Positions 10,391 to 21,199 of a DNA stretch of 64,000 nucleotides are shown here, one piece after another. Within the stretch, counting starts at the first letter, position 1. Each line of letters begins with the position of its first letter. The notes beneath the pieces were generated by a model, which was given only the letters and a program-made list of their open reading frames with translations, had not been told where the DNA came from and ran no database searches. Position numbers and translations under genes: made by a program. Source of the stretch: Azolla caroliniana (Eukaryota > Polypodiophyta); assembly GCA_043228905.1 (NCBI GenBank), contig JBHGNT010000020.1, forward strand, positions 4,092,001 to 4,156,000, in the 5' to 3' direction.

Positions 10391-13300
10391 CTTTAATACT
10401 CAGATGGGAAGCGCTTGACATGAAAAACTTTGCATCTTGGGAATACATGTTGCATCAATACCTTGTCAGACAAGCTTACTGGAGCTATATCGAAGGAGCT
10501 CATGAAACACAACCCAACCCAGCACACGCCGACTACCCAGCGTAGGAGCAGGCCGCAAGCCGTGTGTTGTGTAGCCTTGCATCATGCATTCATGATCACA
10601 TGCTCGGCTATATTCAAGAGTCGAAAACACTGAAAGAAGCTTGGGGCAATCTCAAGAAGATTTTTGGGGCAAATACGGTTGCACGAAAGCTCCAACTCCA
10701 ACAAGAATTGAATAACATGCAATAGAGGGATATGTCGATCACCAACTATACCTTGAAGATCAAGGAGTTGTGTGGCACCCTCGGATCGATCAACGTCGTC
10801 ATCAATGATGAAAAGTTGGTGCAAATATGCCTCAGCAGCTTGGCACCTCGATTCGGCATGATTAGATCGACCATTCTCGTGAGGGAAAATCCACCTTCCT
10901 TTTTCGACCTTCAGTCGATACAATTGGTGGAGGAAAATCATGCCCGACAAAGGAGCAATGCACTCGATGGTTAGGTGCTCTACTCCCAGTCGGATGATAG
11001 AAGAGGATTCGACCGAGAAAATAGAGGTCGACTCAGCCGAGAGCAACAGAGTCAGCCGATCCGAGAACACAACGCCTACCAATGGCAAGATGGTAGGAGC
11101 AATCCTATAGAGTTCAGCAGAAGGGGAAATCATCCTACCGAACCGAGCCATCGCAATAACCAAATCGAGTGCGGGTACTGTGAAAAACTCGGTCACTACG
11201 AAGAGGAGTGCCGAAAGAAGCAACGAGAATTGGCTTCAATTAGCAGAGAACTCACTAACTATGCTTCGAATTCCGATTAGGAAGATGATGGCAAAATGTT
11301 CATGATGAGGCATAAAGTGCACTCAATATCGACACAGGGTGAGATAAGCACCTCCCCTTCAGATAATGTATGGTTTGTCAACTCAGGAGAATCCAATCAT
11401 ATGATGTCCCACGAAGATTGGTTCCGAGAATTACGAAAGCCCGATCGGTCCGGCTATGTCAAAACCGGAGATGACACAACTCACTTGATTCAGCATATTG
11501 GAAACATCCCATTCGGGAACAATGGCAAACAAACCTACCTCAAAAAATTCTTGCATGTCCCAACCATCACGAAAAATCGGGTCTCAATCAGCCAGATAAT
11601 AGAACAAGGAATGCAAGTGCGGTGTGCTTCATTGAAAACCACAATCAAATCATAGCACACGAGCGAGGTGAAGTCCGCCATGTTCGCAAACGGCATCAAA
11701 GTCGAAACTAACTTGAAACTGTGGCACAAGTGAATCGGCCACATTAATTTTCAAAAGCTTAAAAGGATGCAGTCAAAAGGAGTCGTAATTGAACTTTCGA
11801 CATTTACCGAGAAGGAGATTCTGAGTGTATGTGAAGCCTGCCAATTCGGCAAACAACATCGACAACCATTCCCAAAAGAAGGGAATGTGAGCAAAGGGAT
11901 CCTGGATGTCGTACATTCAGTTGTATGGGGACTGACATAGATAGCCACATTCAACGGATGCCGATATTATGTCTCGTTCATCAACGACTTCTCGAGGCAT
12001 GTCAGGATCTATCCGATGTAGAAGAGTGAAGTGTTCTCACACTTCCAAAGGTTTAAAAACGAAGTCGAAAAAGCCACAAGTCAGCATGTTCGATGCCTTT
12101 GATCGGATGGAGGCAAAGAGTATTTCTTGGACGAGTTTATGTCATACCTTCGACAGGAAGGAACTCAATGAGAATTCTCATGCCAATGCACACCTCATAA
12201 AAACGGAGTAGCCGAATGAAAGAATCGGCACATAGTAGAGGTAGCACGAGCCATGATGAATGAGAAAAACCTGCGAAAATCATATTGGGCAAAAGCAACT
12301 AACACAATCATGTATCTCTTGAATAGATGTACAACCTCTAGGGTACAAGATGTAACCCCTCATGAGAAGTTCTTCGAAAAGAAGCCGGATCTATCACATA
12401 TCCAGATATTCTGCTCAATCTCGTATGTGCATATTCCCGACGAGAAGTGACAAAAGCTTGACCCGAAGTCGTAGAAATGTATCCTCGTAGGGTACTCACT
12501 CAAACAAAAGGGTACAAATCTTACAATCCTTCTACTCGAAAAGTTTGAGTAAGTCGAGACCTCATTTTCGACGAGTCGGCATCCTAGTATGACCTAGAGA
12601 CGACTTCGATTTCGACTCCACTCAACCCGGAATAGGCCGAATGACAAATAGAAGACGAATTTCGACTCGGACACATTCGAAGAAAGTCCAATTACGACAA
12701 GGCTTAGTGGACCACAGGAGCCTCCGAATGACTAAAGCACATCTCGACTGAGTCCGAAACTCAACAAAGGGAAGACCAACATGTCGGAATACGAAGATCC
12801 AATTGACATTGAGTCAACTCACTCCCTTGATAGTGAGTTCGAAATCCTGGACATCCCAATCATCCAAACGAATGGAGCGAAGAAAGCCTTAGACTCTGCA
12901 AACGAGAAGCTCCGTCACTCCACCCGAGAGAAAAACCCGATCAACCGATTCTGCTACGATGAGTATATGGCATACCATTATGCCTTTATGATGAAGGTGG
13001 CGACAGTCCGAGAACCGGAAAACTTCTCAGAGGCATCCAAGGATCCATGATGGATCGAAGCAATGAATGAGGAAATGCAGGGTTTAAGCAAAAACGAGAC
13101 ATGGGATCTCATTCCCCATACTTCAAGCAAGAAAGCAATCGATTGTAAATGGATTTTCAAAGTAAAATATAATGCCGACAACTTAATAAATTGCTACAAG
13201 GCATGACTCGTAGCTAAGGGATACGCTCAAACACACGGAGTCGATTACGAGGAGACCTTTGTCCCAATAGCAAAGATGACGACTGTTTGGACAATCGTTG

Positions 13301-14577
13301 CAGTCACAACTGCAAAAGGGTGGTACCTCCACCAGATGGACGTAAAGAACGCCTTTCTCCAAGGAGAATTAGAAAAGGAGGTCTTCATGATTCAAGCACT
13401 TGGTTTCGAATCCAACAAACACCCGAAAGAAGTTTGCCGACTCCGGAAGCCTTTATACAGCCTCAAGCAAGCACCACGTGCTTGGCATTCGAAGATCACC
13501 CAATATCTGCACAAAATCAGCTTCCGAATGTCGAAATCGGACAACTCCCTATACATCCGAAACGAGTCGAACAATCTTATTGTCATCATCTTGTACATGG
13601 ATGATCTGGTCATCGGAGGAAAAGATATTGCTGAGATTAATAAGGTCAAATCATTCCTCTTTGGCAAATTCAAATGGAAGATATGCACGAGCTCCATTAC
13701 TTCCTCAGTATCGAAGTAATTCGGACACCAATCAGGATATTGATCTCTTAGCGGCACTACATCCTCAACCTACTCTACAAGTTTGGAATGACAGAGTGCA
13801 CAACTATGTCTACCCCCCTCGATCGAAATCTCAAACTCGATGACGCTTCTGGAACAAAAGAGTGCAAGCCGACTCAGTATCGACAACTGATCGGTGGCCT
13901 AATCTATCTAACCATCACCCGACCCGACCTCAGCTACTCGGTTGGCCTACTTAGAGAATTCATGCAAAATCCTCGCAATGAACATCTTGATTGCGCTAAG
14001 AGGGTATTTCTCTACGTTCGTGGAACAATGGATTTCGGCATCCTATACAAGTTGGATATGATCAACCGGCTCAAAGGGTACACATATGCAGACTGGGCCG
14101 ACTTTAAGGCCGATCGACGATTGACCTCCGGATTTTTCTTCTCCCTCGGCAGTGGAGCGATCTCTTGAAGCAGTAAGAAGCAGTCGACAGTCGCACTATC
14201 GAGCATGGAGGCTGAATATAGGGGCACGATGGTCACCGCATGCGAAGCTATTTGACTCAAACACATTTTAAAGGATCTAGGCGTTCCCACCAAGGATTTG
14301 ATTTTCCTATACTGCGACAATATGAGTAGTATCAACTTGGCTCGGAATCCCGTGTTCCATGCGTAGACTAAACATATCGAAGTGCACGACCACTTCATTC
14401 GGCAATGTGTACAGGTTGAAGATGTCGACTTACAAAACATTAGCACGAACATTCAGGTGGCTAACATCTTCACAAAAGCACTGGGTATCAACAAGTTGCG
14501 GTAGTTCGCAACAAACCTTAGTCTCGCAATCACGGACCAGCCGCACTTGAGGGGGAGTACCGAAAAACAACAATAAT
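10391..14577 (+). pseudogene. Copia-2 gag-pol remnant
   Basis: Gag (10391..11280) has an intact CCHC knuckle, CGYCEKLGHYEEEC, near 11170. The protease reads FVNSGESNHM, so its catalytic Asp is Asn. Integrase follows, with its first acidic residue changed (HSVVWG where relatives have HSDVWG). RT carries NAFLQGE and ILYMDDLVIGG near 13590. RNase H carries TYADWADF, followed by a stop where the strand should continue. Many in-frame stops occur, several where Copia-1 has Gln or Trp, as expected from C-to-T or G-to-A decay. Copia-1 is its closest relative here. Confidence 0.87.
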
Positions 14578-14794
14578 CAACGATATCAAACAACAGTTGA
14601 TCAGTCAATCGAAACCGACCAAAGGAGTCAAAGTACAATAACAATCGAGTCGAGAGCTGAACAAGGAGCATGAAATAATCGAGCAATCGAAAGCCAAACA
14701 ACCGAAACAACTTGAAAGCCGAAGCCAATTCAGCCGAATCAAATTTTTTCAAAGATCGAATGGAACCAACGTTTCAACATCCGGAAGTTGTGTT

Positions 14795-14804
14795 CAAAGG
14801 GGTG
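14795..14804 (+). other. Copia-2 polypurine tract
   Basis: CAAAGGGGTG sits directly before the 3' LTR. A second purine run, TTGAGGGGGAG, occurs near 14548 at the end of the coding region. Confidence 0.6.
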
Positions 14805-14970
14805 TGTTGAGAATTGAACTCAACTTCCCATAGAGACAATGTTCACACGAGCCAATGGACATCATACTAGCTTAGATTTGTAATTAGTAGAAAGGGCACT
14901 TACCCTAGATGATTGTAACTTAGTCATTGTTGGATGTAATTCTATTTTTACTAATATAACTTCTTGTTCA

Positions 14971-15018
<48 letters not shown>

Positions 15019-15093
15019 CCTTATATGTACTCATACAAACACACATAGTTCGCTGCCATTGCATAGCATCACCTACATCTCACCGTCTTTACA
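14805..15093 (+). repeat. Copia-2 3' LTR
   Basis: It starts TGTTGAGAATTGAACTCAAC, close to the Copia-1 LTR start, and ends CTTTACA, the same end as Copia-1. It contains a long CT microsatellite (14974..15016) and TTTTTACTAATATAACTT, a typical R-region-like stretch. Confidence 0.75.
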
Positions 15094-15607
15094 AGTCCAA
15101 GTGAACCGACACAATCGGTTGTTCGGAGATAGCTAGTCGGCACAGCTAAATCCGAGTTGGTCGACTTGGAGCAACCAACCAACACAAATACGTCGGAGTC
15201 AGCGGACTTATGGAAGTCGATCGAGGACTACGAGTCGGAATTGGCAAATCCTCAATGACTGATTAACACATATGAACCTGAGCCGAGAGGAGGGTCGGCA
15301 GAGACATCCGAGCGGGAGCCGATAACGAGTGGAAGGAGATACCCACTCAGAGAAAGGAGTGCACCAACAACATATGCCAGTCAATACATCCTCTTGACTG
15401 ATGAAGGTGAACCACAGTGCTACGAAGAAACCATAGCTAATGAGCACAAGGAGAAATGGCTAACTGTAATGCAAGATGAGATGGACTCCTTGCATGAGAA
15501 CTACACCTATGACCTAGTAGAACTACGAAAAGGTAAAAGAGCACTTAGAAACAAATGGGTCTATAAGGTGATGACCGGAGTAGTCGACAACACACCCAGG
15601 TATAAAG
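15094..15607 (+). pseudogene. Copia-3 fragment: IN-RT linker and RT start
   Basis: The frame reads a hydrophilic linker, then RRYPLRERSAP, LLTDEGEP, MQDEMDSLHENYTYDLVEL and LRNKWVYK, ending at RYKA. These match the corresponding part of Copia-6 and Copia-4. It is cut off on the right at an LTR-like remnant and on the left by Copia-2. Confidence 0.8.
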
Positions 15608-15936
15608 CAATATGGGCTATTTACAAATGTAGCCTCTACTACTTTCATTCCTATTATTATACTAATAATAATAGCAGTTAATCAGTCGACGCATATGTTG
15701 ACTATTCAGTTAGCTCAACTAGTCGGCCTTGTCATCGACCATCCGGTTGGCCTGACTAATCGGTCGTGTCTTCAACTTGGATCACATATGTAATATTGTC
15801 TACTCTCCTAGTCGACTCTTGGTGTCTTTGACTCTCGGCTCTCAACCTAACTAGTGGGCGACTCCTTGTCTTCGATTATCGGCTCTTATGCAGCCGAATA
15901 GTCAGCTCCTCCCATATGAGGGACATATTCCTAACA
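15608..15936 (-). repeat. LTR remnant, minus orientation, related to the Copia-6 LTR
   Basis: The first bases (GGGCTATTTACAAATGTAGCCTC) closely resemble a piece of the Copia-6 LTR near 31386. The right end reads TTCCTAACA, an LTR-type terminus. Copia-4 coding starts at the next base (gaa ggc tac), so this LTR sits inside a coding frame. Its left end is missing. Confidence 0.5.
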
Positions 15937-18778
15937 GAAGGCTACACAAGTAGTATCTGGAATAAAGTCATGAAGTTTTGCAAAGGAAGCTTGATTGTGG
16001 CCTGAGCCAGGAAGACAAAGACATTGTATGTGAGGAGGAAGCAAATGTGGTAGCCGACATAGTCGTTGAACTATGGCACAAGAGGTTATGCCACATGAGT
16101 GAGAAGGGGATGAGGAAACTTGCCGATGACAACCTTATTCCAGAAGTGAAGAATGTGCATCTCGACAAGTGCACAGACTGTTTGGCCACAAGCAAAATAG
16201 AACCTCTTTTTGAACCAAGCCCCCGACAAGGAAGAAAATGTCGTTGGAACTCGTGCATATAGATGTATGCTACGTGGACACAAAGTCACATGCTAGTTCA
16301 CAATACTTCGTGACCTTCATAGAAAATTGTAGCCGGAAGTTGTGGGCTTCTGTATTGAAGACCAAGGATCAGATCTTGTCGGTCTTCAAGGAGTTCCAAA
16401 CAAGGGCAGAGAGAGAAATCGATCGAAAGCTGAAGGTAATTCGAATAGATAACAGAGGAGAATACCGTGGTTAGTTCAAAGAGTACTGTTGATCGAATGG
16501 TATCTGGCTTGAATAGACTGTGCCAAAGATGCCATAGCTGAATGGGTTGGCCAAGAGAATGAACCAAACAATCATGGAAAGAGTTTGGATCATGCTTGCA
16601 CATGCAAAACTGTCTAGACGTTTTGGGCTGAGGCATGTGATGGTGGCATATGTGATAAATAGGTCACCCTCACCACCCTTGGACGGTGATATTTCACAAA
16701 GGATGTGGATTGTCAAAGACGTCTCATACCAACATCTGAGAGTGTTCAATTGTCTTGCCTATGTGCATATTGCAAAGGACCGGAGGAGAAAACTAGACCT
16801 CAAGACTCGGCCATGCATATTTCTTGGATATGGGGACAACAAACGCAACTATCGGTTATGGGACTTAGCTGAGAAGAAAGTGATCCGGAGCTAAGACATC
16901 ATCTTCATGGCCTCTAGTTATCGATTCAAGCCGAGCTTATGATCAACCGAATCGAACATCAATTAATTCGACCGAATTCAAATACAAACCAATTAGTTGA
17001 GTAGGTAGTTGGCAAACTTGAGAGTCGACTAAGGAACAAGTGGAACTGGCCGAGTGAGGATCCAAATCTGACTTAGATGAAGAGCTGACTGAAGAAGTCG
17101 AACCGGAGCTGACTACTGTAAATGGAGGCAGGAGACACCCTCTAAGAGCGAGAAGGCCTCCCTAGAGATTTCCGGATAGAGAATATGTATTGTTAATCGA
17201 TTAGGGGGAGCCAGAAAGCTTCGAGGAAGCAAAGAGGGATAGCCACAGTCGAAAGTGGTTGAGTGTCATGCAAGACGAGATGGATTCCTTGCATGAGAGC
17301 CAAACATATGAACTAACCGAGTTGCCGAAGGGAAAGAAGGCACTTCGGAACAAGGTATACAAATTGAAGTCGGGAAAAAGCAAAAATCCACCCAGATACA
17401 AAGCCCGAATCATTGTGAAAGGTTTTCAATAGAAGAAGAGTGTAGATTTCGATGAAATATTTGCCCCAATAGTAAAAATGACGTCGATACGGACGGTGCT
17501 GAACATAGCGGCCAACATGAATTTCAAAGTTGAGCAGTTAGACGTCAAGATTGCTTTTTTGCATTGAGATCTAGAGGAAGAGATCTACATGCAGCTGCCA
17601 GAGGGATTCGTGGACAAAGGAAAGGAAAACTTGGTATGTTGGTTGAGGAAGAGCTTATACGGACTGAAGCAAACTCTCCGACAATGGTACCGGAAATTTG
17701 AATCCTTCATGGTGGATAAGGAGTTCAACAAGACACAAGCTGATCATTGTGTCTTTGTTAAGAAATATGATGGATGAGACTTTCTCATCCTCCTGTTGTA
17801 TGTTGATGACATGCTAATTGTCAGAAAGGACCCGAAGAAAATCGGAAGTGTGAAGAAGGCCCTGAGCAAGTCGTTTGCGATGAAGGATATGGGTCCGGCA
17901 AAGCAAATCCTACGGAGGCACATCGTTCAGGATCAAACAAAGAACCTGTTATGGTTGTCACAACAAAAATATGTGACAAAGGTGCTCTAGAGGTTCAACA
18001 TGCAGAATGCGAAACCAGTCGGTTCGACACTACCGACAAATAGCAAACTGTTTGGAAGTCAATGCCCGAAAACAAAATCGGAGAAAGCTGAGATGAACAA
18101 GATCCCATATGCCTCAACAATCGGAAGCCTGATGTACGTGATGGTTTGTACCAGATCGAACATCAGATACGCATTCTGAGTTGTCAGTTGGTATATGAGC
18201 AATCTCGGAAAAGAGCATTGGGCTGCGGTGAAATGGATACTTCGGTACCTGAGAGGCACCTCGAGTGTTTGTCTTTGATTTGGCTTAGGTAACCCCATAT
18301 TGGAAGGTTACACTGATTCAGACATATCGACTTATGTGGATACCAACCGATCCACATCCGGATACATAATGACTTATGCAGGGGGAGTTGTCTCATGGCA
18401 ATCAAGGTTGCACAAGGTTGTGGCGTTGTCAACCACGGAAGCCGAGTACATGGCTGCTGCAAAAGCCGGCAAGTAAATAATATGGATGAAGGAGTTCTTC
18501 GAAGATTTGGGGATTCGTCAAGAAGAATTCCAACTCTACTGCAACAACTAATGTGTCATCCACCTTGCGAAGAATGCCGCCTACCACTCAAGGACCAAGA
18601 ACATCTAGAGGAGATATCATTGGCTCTGAGAGTGGGTAGAAGTGAAGGAGTTTTCTCTAGTGAAGGTGCACACAACGGAGAACGGGTCAGACATGCTAAC
18701 GAAGGTGTTGTCGGCCGAAAAGTTGGACACGTGTCAAAAACAAATCGGATTGACGAAGTACCCCATGCCGGAGTGAAG
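15937..18778 (+). pseudogene. Copia-4 integrase-RT-RNase H remnant
   Basis: Visible in order: MKFCKGSLIVA; the zinc domain WHKRLCHMSEKG with CTDCLA; the integrase core with HIDVC and RIDNRGEY. The third catalytic residue is Lys (GLAKRMN) where Copia-6 has Glu (GLAERMN). RT has YGLKQT and LLLYVDDMLIV near 17800. RNase H has YTDSDIST and LSTTEAEYMAA. More than ten in-frame stops interrupt it, and one frameshift lies in the RT start near 17350. It is not functional. Confidence 0.87.
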
Positions 18779-18786
18779 GGGGATTT

Positions 18787-19373
18787 TGTTGGGAAACAGG
18801 TCCCTCTGAATGGGAAGAACAACTGAATCGGTCAATGGCTAACTTGACCGAGGCCAAAAAAATGATTGACCCAAAATCAGATAATAATCGATTCAACTAA
18901 GAGCCGAATTGGTCGAAGCCGACTCAAGACCATAATTGTAAATAGCTTCAATATGTGCCCTTAGTGGGCTATATTTGTAAATAACTCATATAGGGTATAT
19001 GGGTATAAATATAGTTAGGACAAGTAGTTATGCACATTGTTAATTATTGTTGAACAAGATATAGTGAGTAGTTGCCTCTATAACTAGAGAATGAGTCAGA
19101 GATAGAAATTAGAGTGGGAGTGTGTGGAGTGTATGTGAGTAACCCCATAGGCGTCAATGAAGAAGAAGAAGTCAAGATCGTTGCCAATCATTTGATTTTG
19201 TTTGGAGTTTGTGGACTCCACGTGGTTTTTCCCTTTCTAGGTTTTCCACGTAAAATACATTATCTTTGTATTTCTGTATTTCTGTTCTCATTTGTCTGTG
19301 TACTATCATTCACAATCTTTGCACCCACATTCGTATACATTGCGATCGATTGTGGCCGAGTCGATTCTCAACA
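18787..19373 (+). repeat. Copia-4 3' LTR
   Basis: It starts TGTTGGGAAACAGG and ends GATTCTCAACA, resembling the inverted Copia-6 LTR termini. It follows the purine run AGTGAAGGGGGATTT. The next five bases are tttgg; the partner copy was not found because the 5' end is missing. Confidence 0.75.
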
Positions 19374-20000
19374 TTTGGGTCCCATAGCCGATAGCCAAAT
19401 TTCCCGTTTATCCCATATCTGAGAAAGATACACTTTGTCGAATGGGGTGCCAATTTGGTTTGTTTCTCCCTAGGTATGAATGCATAAGCTTTGCACATGA
19501 ATATGCGAAAGACATTATAAGTTAGTTGCTTTCTTGACCACAATGATTGTGGCACCTGAAGCTTTATTGCTTTTGATGGTGACAGATTGATCAGATAGAC
19601 TGTTGTCTAGAATGCTTCGGCCCAAAACTACAACTTTAGTCCTACTTGTTGGAGCATTGCCATTACTCTCTCTCGGATTGTCTAGTTCATCCATTTGGCT
19701 ACACCGTTTTGCATCAGGGTGTAGGGAAGGTCTGTTGATGTCTGATCCCTTTCTTGCACTGGTACTTCTCGAAGGTTTTGGAGGTGTATTCTCCTCCATT
19801 GTCCGACCTTAGTGTCTTGACTTTGTTGCCGGATCTGTTTTCGGCTTAGGTCAATCATCGAGTGAAAACTTCTAGCGCTTCGTTCTTGGACTTAATCGAT
19901 TAAGCCCAGACCTTCCGTGTACATTCATCAACGAATGTGATTAAGTATTGGGAGCCTCCTAGAGATCTATCTTGCATTGGTGTAAAGATTTAAGTGTGCG
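19374..20000 (-). pseudogene. Copia-5 integrase fragment
   Basis: Reading down the minus strand: PMQDRSLGGSQYLITFVDECTRKVWA, then LRSDNGGEYTSKTFEKYQ (one catalytic Asp). A degraded core follows, then AYAFIPREKQTKLAPHSTKCIFL and GYRLWDPN, where it is cut by the Copia-4 LTR. The last motifs are the same as in Copia-8 (ALIPKDDRRKLAP, GYRLWDPE), so this is a related but older family. Frameshifts and stops are present. Confidence 0.78.
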
Positions 20001-20178
20001 GAAGCTTTGCAAAACACAAGGTATAGAATCCAATCTGCCCAATCACTGGTGGTGAATCCTTGAGGACTATCACATTAGGAACCCCCGATTTATCCAACCA
20101 ATCAAGCAAAACGTAGGGCATGAAACCTCTTTCTGGAGGACACGCATACAAGTCGTCGTGTGACCACTCTTTGAACAT
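19990..20178 (-). other. Short unidentified open frame beside Copia-5
   Basis: A 62-codon frame with protein-like composition (KEWSHDDLYACPPERG, then YVLLDWLDKSGVPNVIVLKD) lies where the integrase zinc domain of Copia-5 would be expected, but it does not resemble one. I do not recognise it. It may be a fragment of a host or other gene carried into this repeat cluster, or chance. Confidence 0.3.
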
Positions 20179-20180
20179 TA

Positions 20181-20680
20181 AAGTAAATATACAATATAGT
20201 AATACACATAAACTACCAAAATTTTCAATCTATTATCACGTTGGACGTGACACCTCACCATCTCATAAGTTTTACTAGATTCACACCTACACTCCCTTAA
20301 TGATCCACATAGACACTACTAAGTGCCAAAGGAACATCCCCCAAAAACCTATTTGCAATCTCCCCCCCTAGTGTGGATCTTGGCTCAATCACTTGAGGCC
20401 ATGAGGTTGTACTCTATGTTACTCGAAGGGGTATATAGTTGAAACCGTACAATTGAAATAGGTGTCAAAGGGCCGAAGGCCGAACTATGTCTTAATGTAG
20501 AATAGATAAAATACCAAAACGATATGCCTAATGGCATTGTAACTTCTAAGACTGAAACGAATGTCTGAAACGATACGTCTGATGGCATTGTAACTTCCAT
20601 GTTTTCCTATATCTAGGGTGCATGTTCATTGTAAATATAAGCTTAATAGAGAGATATTTATCAAACATCCAGTGTTTGTG
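20181..20680. other. Unassigned DNA left of Copia-6
   Basis: No gene is recognised. An imperfect local repeat (…GGCATTGTAACTTC…) occurs twice between 20530 and 20600. Confidence 0.4.
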
Positions 20681-21179
20681 TGTTGAGAAATAGCAGGGAA
20701 TATTGCTCGGCCACAATCGAGTCTTGAACACTTCAATGAGAATGGAGAATACAGAAATGGGAACTAAAGAGTGAACACAAGATGTTTACGTGGAAAACCC
20801 TAATAGGGGAAAACCACGGGAGCCCACAGACTCCGAACTATCACTATGAAGAAAAGGGTTACAATCAGAGACTCGTAGGCAATGACCTCGAGCTTTGTTT
20901 CTTCGCCAGGCGGCGGTTACAACAGAGTATCGCTTTGTATCTCTCTCTCCCTCTCTATCGCTCTCTGGACAGTAGTTATACACCTACAATAATATCAACA
21001 ACCTTACAAAGTGATTGCCCTAAGTCATATTTATACTTATATGAACTTAGGTCTATTTACAAATATAGCCTCTATAGGCTTGCTCAAGACATATTTACAG
21101 ATATGTCTTCTCTTCCGGTTCTCACCAGGTCGTCTTTATTCATCACCGGATCCCATACAGAGAGACCGATTTCCCAACA
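20681..21179 (-). repeat. Copia-6 3' LTR
   Basis: 499 bp from TGTTGAGAAATAGC to ATTTCCCAACA. A purine tract (AAGGGGGAGA on the minus strand) lies beside it at 21180..21190. Confidence 0.92.
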
Positions 21180-21199
21180 ATCTCCCCCTTCACTCTGGC

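Larger units (their letters stand above)
10391..15093 (+). mobile_element. Copia-2: 5'-truncated Ty1/copia element with 3' LTR
   Basis: A plus-strand relative of Copia-1, running from the first gag codons (NTQMGSA) through protease, integrase, RT and RNase H to a 3' LTR at 14805..15093. No 5' LTR or primer site is found upstream, so the left end is truncated at about 10391. It abuts Copia-3 coding sequence on the right and probably inserted into it. Confidence 0.85.
15937..19373 (+). mobile_element. Copia-4: 5'-truncated copia element with 3' LTR
   Basis: This plus-strand element starts mid-frame just before the integrase zinc domain and runs through integrase, RT and RNase H to a polypurine tract (GAAGGGGGATTT, before 18787) and an LTR at 18787..19373. 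Its protein is close to Copia-6. The right end lies inside an integrase fragment of Copia-5 on the opposite strand, so Copia-4 probably inserted into Copia-5. Confidence 0.83.

Noticed and set aside
15402-15406. gaagg as a matching target duplication for the LTR remnant ending at 15936
   Set aside because: This copy is part of the conserved DEGEP coding sequence of Copia-3 and is not next to an LTR start.
19114-19422. Hydrophobic 102-codon frame
   Set aside because: It lies almost wholly inside the Copia-4 LTR and runs over its end; LTR U3/R sequence is AT-rich and gives hydrophobic translations by chance.
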